Assembly (NCBI RefSeq): GCF_000719335.1
Contig: NZ_JOGB01000006.1
Location: 62,001 to 126,000, forward strand
Direction of reading: 5' to 3'
DNA length: 64,000 nucleotides
Source: Streptomyces sp. NRRL S-87
Lineage (GTDB): Bacteria > Actinomycetota > Actinomycetes > Streptomycetales > Streptomycetaceae
Position numbers and translations under genes: made by a program. This document shows, piece after piece, positions 19,759 through 29,205 of the stretch. The stretch's first letter is position 1. Every line of letters starts with the position of its first letter. Under the pieces are notes generated by a model that worked only from the letters and a program-made list of their open reading frames with translations, made no database searches and had not been told where the DNA came from.

Positions 19759-20717
19759 TGACGTCGCGGTGGGTCACGTGCGCACTGGCGCTGACGCGTG
19801 ACGGCGCCGAGGTCGTCGGAGCGGACATCACCGGCCGCGCGCACCGCTGGGACCGGGTCGAAGGCACCGCGCCGGCCCCGCCGTTCCCCGCGCACGCGCG
19901 CACGGTCTGGTCGCTGCTGCTGACGCCGGACGACAGTGAGATCATCACGGCCGGCAGCGACGGCACGGTGCGCCGCTGGCGACGGGTGGACGGTGCCCAG
20001 GCGGCCGATCCGTTCACCGCGCACGCCGACTGGATCCGGGCGCTGGCCCTGACCTCCGACGGTTCCGAGCTCGTCACCGCCGCGGAGGACGGTACGGTCC
20101 GCCGCTGGAGCCTTCCCGACGGGAGTCCGCGCGGCGCCGCGCTGACCGCGCACGGCGGACCGGTGCGGGCGCTCGCCCTCACCCCCGACGACGGCGAGTT
20201 GGTCACCGCGGGCGGCGACGGCACGGTACGCCGCTGGGACCGCGAGAGCGGCGCACCGATCGGCGATCCCCTCCTCGGTCACGCCGGCGCCGTGCTCACC
20301 GTCGCGGTCACCCCCGACGGGGCGGAGATCGTCACCGGCGGCCGGGACGGCACGGTACGCCGCTGGGACCGGCACAGCGGACGGCCGCTCCTCGAACCCC
20401 TCCGCGCCGGATCCGGCGTCGCCGCGCTCGTCCTCACCACCGACGGGGAGGTCATCGCCGGTTCGTACGACGGGGTGCTGCGTCGCTGGGACCGGTCGAC
20501 GGGGCACCCGCTGGGCGAAACGCCCACGCCGCACGCCGCGGTGTGGGTGTGCGCCCTGACGCCCGACGAACGGGAACTGCTCACGGCCGGCCCGGGGGCC
20601 CCGGTCGTCCGGCGCTGGACCCGTGGGGGGCAGGAGGTGGGCCTGGTCCCGGTGCGCTCGGCGACCTGGATCGACACCGCGCCCCGGTTGGAGATCCACG
20701 GCCCCACCCCGTTCTGA
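19758..20717 (+). CDS. WD40-repeat beta-propeller protein
   Basis: A 319-residue protein made almost entirely of about seven WD-type repeats of 40-44 residues, each with the pattern LTPD-x-(G/A)E(I/L)VTAGxDGTVRRW. Bacterial WD40 propellers of this sort act as protein-binding platforms. The ATG at 19758 overlaps the stop of the previous gene; an in-frame GTG at 19755 is an alternative. There is no signal peptide, kinase domain or AAA domain attached, so unlike many Streptomyces WD40 proteins it is a stand-alone propeller. It ends the five-gene unit, 29 bp before a strong hairpin. It is likely an adaptor for the large proteins upstream (inference). Confidence 0.9.
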   Translation: MTSRWVTCALALTRDGAEVVGADITGRAHRWDRVEGTAPAPPFPAHARTVWSLLLTPDDSEIITAGSDGTVRRWRRVDGAQAADPFTAHADWIRALALTSDGSELVTAAEDGTVRRWSLPDGSPRGAALTAHGGPVRALALTPDDGELVTAGGDGTVRRWDRESGAPIGDPLLGHAGAVLTVAVTPDGAEIVTGGRDGTVRRWDRHSGRPLLEPLRAGSGVAALVLTTDGEVIAGSYDGVLRRWDRSTGHPLGETPTPHAAVWVCALTPDERELLTAGPGAPVVRRWTRGGQEVGLVPVRSATWIDTAPRLEIHGPTPF

Positions 20718-20745
20718 CGGGTCGTGACCGCGGTGTCCCCGCGGC

Positions 20746-20773
20746 GCCCCCGCGCCCCGCCGGGCGCGGGGGC
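20746..20773 (+). terminator. Perfect 12-bp hairpin after WD40 gene
   Basis: GCCCCCGCGCCC, a four-base loop (CGCC) and the exact inverse repeat lie 29 bp after the WD40 stop. There is no T-run, which is normal for GC-rich actinomycetes. It separates the five-gene cluster from the gene starting at 20911. Confidence 0.7.
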
Positions 20774-20910
20774 ACGTGGGCGGGGGTGCGGCGACGGCCT
20801 GCTCGGGACGAGGTGAGGAGCCACTCGGGGCGAGGTACGGTGGTCGTGAACGGTCCAGCCGGGGCCCGGCCGAGTTCGGCCGGCGTGCCCCCTTCCGACC
20901 GGATGTGGCG

Positions 20911-23676
20911 ATGCCCGACATCGAGATCGACACCTCGCGGCTCACCTTCCGCTCCTTCACCGTCCCGGAGGCCGCGACGGGCTCCGTGGACGGTTCGACC
21001 ACCCCGCCCCCGACGGTCTCGCTGCCCGTGGCGGGCGGCTACCACCTCAAGCAGGGCACCGGTCCCCCGTCGGACTTCGTGTTCGAGGTGACGGCCGACG
21101 GAACGGTCGACTTCGACGCCTCCTTCGACGCGTTCGTCCTCGGACGCGGCGGGCGCCGACTGACCGTACGCGGGCTCCCGGTGCGGCTGGACGCCACGGC
21201 CCTGGACCAGGACCTGCTCCTGCGGACCGGCGGGTTCGACGACGGGCCGACCCTGGTGTCCGGCAGCCCCCATGACCTCCTTCTGCTGCCACGGCCCGGC
21301 TACCGCCTCGACGGCGGGGCGGGCAGGCTCGACTTCGCCGTGGGGACCGACGGCGTGGTGCGGTTGGGCCCGGAGGCGGAGGGCTGGGCCGCGGCCGGGG
21401 ACGGTTCGCTGACGGTGAGGGGTCGGACGGTCCGCATCGACGGCCGGGAGCTGCTCCACGACCTGCTGCCCACCGGAATCAGGGGGAGCGTGTTCCTCTC
21501 CAGGGACGCGGTCCACACGCGTACCGTGCTCCCGGGTGCGGGGTACGGCTTCCAGCCGGGGGCGGGAGTCGTGGCCGACCTGTCCTTCGGGGTCACCGGG
21601 GACGGCGAGGTGACCCTGGACCCGGAGTACGCCGGGTTCGCCTCCGCCGAAGGGGACACCCTGCGGGTGTGGGGGCGGGACGTCCGCATCGACGGCACGT
21701 CGCTCGACCACGTCCTGGTGCCGACCGGACTGCGGGGAAACGCCGTCACGTCCCTGCCACGGGAGTCGGTCAACACGATCAGGGTGGTCCCGACGCTCCC
21801 GGGGTACGGTTACGGCTTCCAGCCGGGGTCCGGAGTCGTGGCCGACCTGTTCTACGGCGTCACCCGGGACGGCGGCCTGGCCCTCGATCCGAAGTACGCC
21901 GGATTCGCCTCCGTCGAGGGCAACGAACTCACCGTCCGCGGGCGGACGATCCGCATCGACGGCACCGCCCTGTCCCACGACCTCGCACCCGACGGCATGA
22001 ACCGCACGGAGACCCTCTGGCTGTCCCGCACCACGGTGAACGAGGTGACGGCCCTCCCCACGCTGCCGAGGTACCGGTACACCCTGCGCCCGGCGCCGAA
22101 CGTCACGCCCGACCTGGCGTTCGGGGTCACCCGTGACGGGGACGTGAGCCTCGATCCCGCCTACGAGGGGTTCGCGTCGGCCGACGGGGACACCCTCGTC
22201 CTGACGGGCTACCCCGTCGTGATCGACGCCACCGCGGCGGACAGCGATCTCGTCGGCCTCACCAACATGGAGAACGGCACGAAGCCCCGGCCCTCGAACC
22301 CACGGGAGATCGCGGCGGTGCTGCTGCCCGGCAAGGGCTACCTCCCCCGCACCACGAAGGGCGTCTTCACCTCGCCCTTCGACGTCGAGCGGGACGGCAC
22401 CCTCACCGTCGCCTGGAACACCGTCGGCCGCTACGTCGTGACACCCGCCGTGCGCTCCGACGCGGCCGACGGAGGGAGCGGGGTGACGTGCAGCGCGACC
22501 GTACGGGCCCTGGGAGCGGACCGGGACGTGCCCGAGGGGACGCTGACGTTCGCCACCGCGACCACCACCCTGGGCAGCGCCGAGGTCGACCCGCAGGGGC
22601 GGGCCCGGGTGAGCACCACGGCGCTGCCGCCCGGGATCCACGACATCGCCGTCACCTACCAGGGCGGCGCCGACTACGGGCCCAGCTCGACCGGGCTGCG
22701 CCACCGCCAGTTCCCGGCGTCCGTCGACCCGGCGACCGACCCCGCCCCCGACCCGGCCCAGCCGGTCCTCCTGGACTGGGCCGAACTGCCCGTACTGGCC
22801 CGGATGGCCGACCCGCACGAGGTCGACGGCCGGGTCAAGCTCGCCCAGGCGCTGCTGAACGCGGCCGGAGCCGCCCAGCCGCCGCTCGTCGTCGACGGCA
22901 ACTTCGGCGATCTGACGCAGGCGGCGGTGCTGGCCTTCCAGGCGGGCCGACCGCTCCCGCCGACCGGCACGATCACCACACCCGACTGGTTCGCACTCGC
23001 GCTCGCGGCGCCCCGCCCGCTGCTGGAACCCGGTCCCCGCACACCGGAGATGACCGGCCCGCCGGTGGCCCGCGTCCAGCAGTCCCTCAACCGCTCCGCC
23101 GGGGTGCCCGCGCTCGATGTCGACGCCCGGTTCGGTCCGGCGACCGCCGAGGGGGTACGGGCCTTCCAGACGCGGCACGGCCTCGCCGTGACGGGGACGG
23201 TGACACCGGAGACCTGGGCCGCGCTGGCGGGAGGACCGCCGACGACCGTGCCGACCGCGTCCATGCGCCTGACCTTCTCCTACGACAGCGCGGACTGGGC
23301 GGCGGGCGGGCCGCCGGTGCGGCTCACGACCGTCGCCGCGAAGGTGGCCGTGACGGCTCCGCCCCCCGACGGCCCCGACGGCCCCGACGACCCGCCCGAG
23401 GGCACGAGCGGCTTCTGGTACGAGGTGCGCGACGCGCGGGGTGCGGTCCGCTACCGGCGCGCCCTGCACCAGCCGATCGCCCTGCGCCGGGAGGTGCCCT
23501 CCGGTGCCGAGACCCCGGGGCTGTCCAGCTTCCCCCTGGACGCACCGCGGGGCACCTTCGAACTGCTGGTGCCGCTCTACGCGGTACCCGGGACGCTGGT
23601 CCTCTTCAGCAGTCCGCTCGACGCGGCCCGTGCGGACGAGGCGGCCGTCGTCATCGGCACGTTCCCGCTCGCCTGA
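20911..23676 (+). CDS. Repeat/Ig-like protein with two peptidoglycan-binding domains
   Basis: A 921-residue protein. Residues about 25-450 hold four to five tandem repeats of roughly 90-95 residues, with recurring YGFQPGAGVVADL, GDGEVTLDPEYAGFASAEGD and VRIDGTxLxHDL elements. About 500-600 is a bacterial Ig-like (Big_5-type) domain (VRALGADRDVPEGTLTFATA). About 640-780 holds two PG_binding_1-type units (FGDLTQAAVLAFQAG and FGPATAEGVRAFQTRHGL). The last 140 residues are a beta-rich domain of unknown type. No signal peptide is present, even though the domains are of a kind normally met outside the cell. The start ATG at 20911 is chosen because the upstream frame is low complexity; an in-frame GTG lies at 20905. 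The M64 peptidase follows 16 bp later. Confidence 0.85.
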   Translation: MPDIEIDTSRLTFRSFTVPEAATGSVDGSTTPPPTVSLPVAGGYHLKQGTGPPSDFVFEVTADGTVDFDASFDAFVLGRGGRRLTVRGLPVRLDATALDQDLLLRTGGFDDGPTLVSGSPHDLLLLPRPGYRLDGGAGRLDFAVGTDGVVRLGPEAEGWAAAGDGSLTVRGRTVRIDGRELLHDLLPTGIRGSVFLSRDAVHTRTVLPGAGYGFQPGAGVVADLSFGVTGDGEVTLDPEYAGFASAEGDTLRVWGRDVRIDGTSLDHVLVPTGLRGNAVTSLPRESVNTIRVVPTLPGYGYGFQPGSGVVADLFYGVTRDGGLALDPKYAGFASVEGNELTVRGRTIRIDGTALSHDLAPDGMNRTETLWLSRTTVNEVTALPTLPRYRYTLRPAPNVTPDLAFGVTRDGDVSLDPAYEGFASADGDTLVLTGYPVVIDATAADSDLVGLTNMENGTKPRPSNPREIAAVLLPGKGYLPRTTKGVFTSPFDVERDGTLTVAWNTVGRYVVTPAVRSDAADGGSGVTCSATVRALGADRDVPEGTLTFATATTTLGSAEVDPQGRARVSTTALPPGIHDIAVTYQGGADYGPSSTGLRHRQFPASVDPATDPAPDPAQPVLLDWAELPVLARMADPHEVDGRVKLAQALLNAAGAAQPPLVVDGNFGDLTQAAVLAFQAGRPLPPTGTITTPDWFALALAAPRPLLEPGPRTPEMTGPPVARVQQSLNRSAGVPALDVDARFGPATAEGVRAFQTRHGLAVTGTVTPETWAALAGGPPTTVPTASMRLTFSYDSADWAAGGPPVRLTTVAAKVAVTAPPPDGPDGPDDPPEGTSGFWYEVRDARGAVRYRRALHQPIALRREVPSGAETPGLSSFPLDAPRGTFELLVPLYAVPGTLVLFSSPLDAARADEAAVVIGTFPLA

Positions 23677-23692
23677 CGCCCCGGAGGTACGG

Positions 23693-25567
23693 ATGAACAC
23701 CGTGCAGTTCGTCGTGGGAGGGCCGTCGACCGTGAGGAGCGGCTGGACCGTCGCCGTCGTCTCGGAGGGGTACACCCAGGCCGAGCTGAACGCCGGCGTG
23801 TTCGACATCGACGCGGTCACGTTCGTCATCGAGCTCCTGTCCACCGTGCCGTTCAGCGATCGCGGCCTCCGTCCCCTGATCAACGTCGTACAGGTGAGCG
23901 TGCCCTCGACGAACACCGGCAACAAGATCAAGCTGCTCAGGCCGGCCCCCGACCACTCGGAGTTCGGCACGATGTTCGGTGCCCTGTTCGGCCGCGACAT
24001 CTACGAGAACCCGGTGACCGGCGCGAAGGAGCAGATCGAGCGGAGCCTGTGGGGCGACGGCAAGGCGGTGCAGGACTTCGTGCGGGCCCGGCCGGGCCTG
24101 GACGGGGTGAACAACTTCCTGGTCATCGTCAACAACACGGAGCTCGACGGCGGCTCGGCGCACGAGGGCGTCGGCTGGACCACCAAACGCGATCGCGACT
24201 GGGCGCAGGTGGCCGTCCACGAGCTGGGGCACCAGGCATTCGTCCTGGAGGACGAGTACCAGTACGACCATCACGAGCTGACGGATCCCCCTCGCCGCCA
24301 CAGCAGCACCGAGCCCACACAGCGCAACGTCACCACCCGCACCGACGTGCGGACGATGAAGTGGGCGGACGACCTCACGCTCGCGCAGACCCAGGTCCCC
24401 TCGACCGTGGTGACCGCCCCCTGTACCCGCGACCACCGGGTCAGGCAGGACGGGCCACCGATCCCGGCCGGTGCCGTGGGCGCCTTCGAGGGGGCCGCCC
24501 ACTACGACTGCGGCATCTACCGGCCCTCGCTGACCTGCAAGATGAGGCATCACCGAGACCCCTTCTGCCGCGTCTGCGAGCGGATCGTCCGCGTCGACCT
24601 CGGCCACCTGATGGTCACGCAGGGAGGCGGGGCGACGGCGCCGGCGGGTGAGTGGACGCACGTGCAGAACTTCATGGTGGGGCCGCGTGCCCGCCTGCTC
24701 TCGTACCACATGACCACCGGCGCGTACGCGATCTCGAGGCCCGAGCGGTACTACCTGGACCCCGCCCGGCGGCCGGACGGCACACCGGCCCTCGACCCGG
24801 CGCATCCCGCCGCGGGCACCGGGACGATCGGGTCGGGCTGGACGTGGCTCGTCCCGTTCGAGTCGAACGGGTCGCTGAACTACCTGGCGTACCAGTCGGG
24901 TTCCGGACGCACGGCGCTCTTCCGGACGAGCGCGGCCCGGGACGCGCTGGCCCCTGCCTGGGAAGGGCCTCCCGGCGGCCCGTTCCACTCGCACGTCGTC
25001 ACAACCCTCCTGGACGGGGCCCCGCACTTCGTCGGCTACGACACCTTCACCGGGGAGGCGTCGCTGTACCGCATCGACGACCCCGCCGCGGAACCCGTGT
25101 TCGTCCGGACCATGCAGTGGGGCGCGGGGCACACCGCGGTGGTGACCGTGCCGGCGGACGGCGACGCGTACGTGGTGACGTACCGTCTGCAGAGCGGCGA
25201 AGTGATGATCAGGCGCCTGACGCCCGCCGGCTTCACGATGGCCTTCGCCTCGCCGTCGCGCTTCTGGCAGACGAACGTCACCCACCTCGCGCTGCTGGAC
25301 TGCGGCGGTCGTCCGTACCTCGTCCGCTACTCCGACCTCGTGAAGGCCGGGTCCGTCGTCCACATGAGGACGGGAGGCAGCGGCCTCGACTTCGTCTGCA
25401 ACCTGACCTTTCCGCCCGAGGCCGCCGCGCTGTCCCTGTTCGGCGTGGGCGCGCCGGCGCTCGGCAGGACGAGGATCCCGGAGCCGGGAGACCTGTTGGG
25501 CGACGACTTCTTCTTCTACGACGCCGAGCACCGGACGCTGCGGGTCGATCCGTTGACCGTCCACTGA
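23693..25567 (+). CDS. M64-family metallopeptidase with C-terminal propeller-like repeats
   Basis: A 624-residue protein. The zinc motif HELGH (residues 176-180), with the Glu as general base, is followed by LEDEY (185-189). This is the HExGHxxxxLxDEY signature of peptidase family M64 (IgA peptidase type). Two Cys-rich stretches (CKMRHH, CRVCERI) lie behind the catalytic core. Residues about 355-620 hold about five repeats of some 48 residues with YLAYQSGSGRTALFR, YDTFTGEASLYR and YRLQSGEVMIRR, like blades of a small propeller or tectonin. A strong ribosome site (GGAGG) precedes the ATG. No signal peptide is present, unusual for M64. It is probably co-transcribed with the peptidoglycan-binding protein before it. 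Confidence 0.88.
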   Translation: MNTVQFVVGGPSTVRSGWTVAVVSEGYTQAELNAGVFDIDAVTFVIELLSTVPFSDRGLRPLINVVQVSVPSTNTGNKIKLLRPAPDHSEFGTMFGALFGRDIYENPVTGAKEQIERSLWGDGKAVQDFVRARPGLDGVNNFLVIVNNTELDGGSAHEGVGWTTKRDRDWAQVAVHELGHQAFVLEDEYQYDHHELTDPPRRHSSTEPTQRNVTTRTDVRTMKWADDLTLAQTQVPSTVVTAPCTRDHRVRQDGPPIPAGAVGAFEGAAHYDCGIYRPSLTCKMRHHRDPFCRVCERIVRVDLGHLMVTQGGGATAPAGEWTHVQNFMVGPRARLLSYHMTTGAYAISRPERYYLDPARRPDGTPALDPAHPAAGTGTIGSGWTWLVPFESNGSLNYLAYQSGSGRTALFRTSAARDALAPAWEGPPGGPFHSHVVTTLLDGAPHFVGYDTFTGEASLYRIDDPAAEPVFVRTMQWGAGHTAVVTVPADGDAYVVTYRLQSGEVMIRRLTPAGFTMAFASPSRFWQTNVTHLALLDCGGRPYLVRYSDLVKAGSVVHMRTGGSGLDFVCNLTFPPEAAALSLFGVGAPALGRTRIPEPGDLLGDDFFFYDAEHRTLRVDPLTVH

Positions 25568-25697
25568 CCCCGCGGGGAAACGGGAGAACCGGTCGTCGTA
25601 CGGGCCGGCGGGTACGTGCACGACGCGCGACTCCCCGTTCGCCGTCGGCCAGGACGGTCGACAGTGCCCCGAGTCGACGGCGGGCGGGCGGCGACGG

Positions 25698-27920
<2,223 letters not shown>

Positions 27921-27940
27921 TCAACCCCGAGGAAACCCAC

Positions 27941-28282
27941 ATGACCGATCTCGACCCGCTGCGGGCAAGCCTTGCGTCAGGTGAGCACGAGTTCGCCGAC
28001 ACCCTGGCCTTCGTCGCCGCGCACTACGCGTACCAGCCGCGGGCGTTCCGCAACGGGGAGCTGGAGAACGCCGCGGGCGAGAACGAGGGGTCGTGCAAGA
28101 CGCTGGGGCTGGCCCTGCTGGAAGGGCTGAGCGACCAGGAGGCGCTGCTGGCGTTCGGTGAGCACTACCGCAGTGTGCTGGCCACGCCGGACGGCACCGA
28201 TCACGGCAACATCCGCAACCTCATGGCCCACGGCCTGGCCGGGGTGAGCTTCACCGGGCAGCCGCTGACGCGCAGGAGCTGA
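27941..28282 (+). CDS. HopJ type III effector-family protein
   Basis: A 113-residue protein matching the HopJ family pattern: FRNGELENAAGENEGSCKTL, then LALLEGLSDQEALLAFGEHY and DHGNIRNLMAHGLAGV. The name comes from a Pseudomonas effector, but the family is common in free-living bacteria without type III secretion, and its function there is not known. It starts at the ATG at 27941 with a GAGGAA ribosome site and stands alone, divergent from the ligase gene. There is no signal peptide. Confidence 0.88.
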   Translation: MTDLDPLRASLASGEHEFADTLAFVAAHYAYQPRAFRNGELENAAGENEGSCKTLGLALLEGLSDQEALLAFGEHYRSVLATPDGTDHGNIRNLMAHGLAGVSFTGQPLTRRS

Positions 28283-28297
28283 ACGGCGCCGGCACCG

Positions 28298-28317
28298 GCG
28301 GCGGGGTGGGCCGCCGC
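28298..28317. terminator. 7-bp hairpin between convergent genes
   Basis: GCGGCGG, a six-base loop and CCGCCGC lie 16 bp after the HopJ stop and before the stop of the converging SDR gene. It could serve both directions. No T-run. Confidence 0.45.
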
Positions 28318-28370
28318 TCCCCCCGACCGGTTTCGGGCTGCGGTGCCGCGAGGTCAGGGACCCGGCCGGG

Positions 28371-29096
28371 TCAGAGCTCCGTGTCCGTCTCCTCGGCCAG
28401 TGTCCGCAGGAGCCGGTCCTGGAACGCCTCGTCGTGCACGGCGGGGTGCGGCTCACGGCGCCGCTGGTGGTACCAGTACCCGCCGCTCGTCAGGGCCGGC
28501 GCGTCATCGGCGACGGCGAGCCATTCCTGGGTGCGGTGCCCGAGGTCGAGGTCGTCCGGCGCGTGCGGTCCTCCCATCCTGGTCGGCACCCAGCCGGGGT
28601 CCACCGCGTTGCTCAGCACGTGCGGGCGCAACCGGGCCACGGCGGCTGCGAGCGCCGTGACGAACAGCTTGCTGGCGGCGTACGAACCGGCGCTCGTGCC
28701 CTCCCAGTCGACCCCGTCGAGACGGGGACGCCCGCCGAAGTGGGAGCCGCTGCTGAGGTACACGAGCCGGCCGGGGGTGGGCAGGAGGGCCGTGAGCAGG
28801 TACGGCGCGACGACGTTGACCGGTATGACGGCCGGCCCCCGGTAGACGCCGGCGTTGTGGATGACCGCGTCGAGCGGGGGTCCGTCGTTCAGCTCGGCCG
28901 CGATGGTCCGTACGGCGGCGCGTTCGGTGAGGTCGCCGACGACGAGGTCCGCCCCGCGGTCCACCAGCTCCCGGAGGGCCTGCGCGCGCTGCCGGTTGCG
29001 GGCGTGCGCCACGACCTCGTGTCCTCGGGCCAGCAGCGCCTGCGCCGCGGCCCGCCCGAGACCGTCCGCGGAGCCGGTCACCAGGATCCGGCTCAT
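28371..29096 (-). CDS. SDR family oxidoreductase
   Basis: A 241-residue protein with the short-chain dehydrogenase Rossmann start VTGSADGLGRAAAQAL, the NAG motif (VIHNAGVY) and the active-site YAASK preceded by LSSGSHFGG. The C-terminal region has YWYHQRRREPHP, as in SDRs related to light-dependent protochlorophyllide reductase-like or retinol dehydrogenase-like proteins. Cofactor is probably NADP(H), with an Arg two residues after the variable loop. Stand-alone gene; the substrate cannot be predicted. Confidence 0.9.
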   Translation of the reverse strand: MSRILVTGSADGLGRAAAQALLARGHEVVAHARNRQRAQALRELVDRGADLVVGDLTERAAVRTIAAELNDGPPLDAVIHNAGVYRGPAVIPVNVVAPYLLTALLPTPGRLVYLSSGSHFGGRPRLDGVDWEGTSAGSYAASKLFVTALAAAVARLRPHVLSNAVDPGWVPTRMGGPHAPDDLDLGHRTQEWLAVADDAPALTSGGYWYHQRRREPHPAVHDEAFQDRLLRTLAEETDTEL

Positions 29097-29205
29097 GCCC
29101 GTCTCCTTCCGTCCGGGACCCCAGCCTCGGAGTGGCCGCGGTCCGCGGCAAGCGGTGCTGCTCCGACCGGCCCCGCGGCGGGCGGGAAGGTCCGCCCGGG
29201 CGGCT

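Noticed and set aside
20581..24000. 1139-residue antisense frame opposite the PG-binding and M64 genes
   Set aside because: Same reason: mirrors the repeats of the real gene and has no start context or recognisable domain.
7091..25567. Contractile injection system (eCIS or phage tail-like) interpretation
   Set aside because: No sheath, tube, baseplate, spike or AAA ATPase gene is seen; PG-binding domains alone are not enough.
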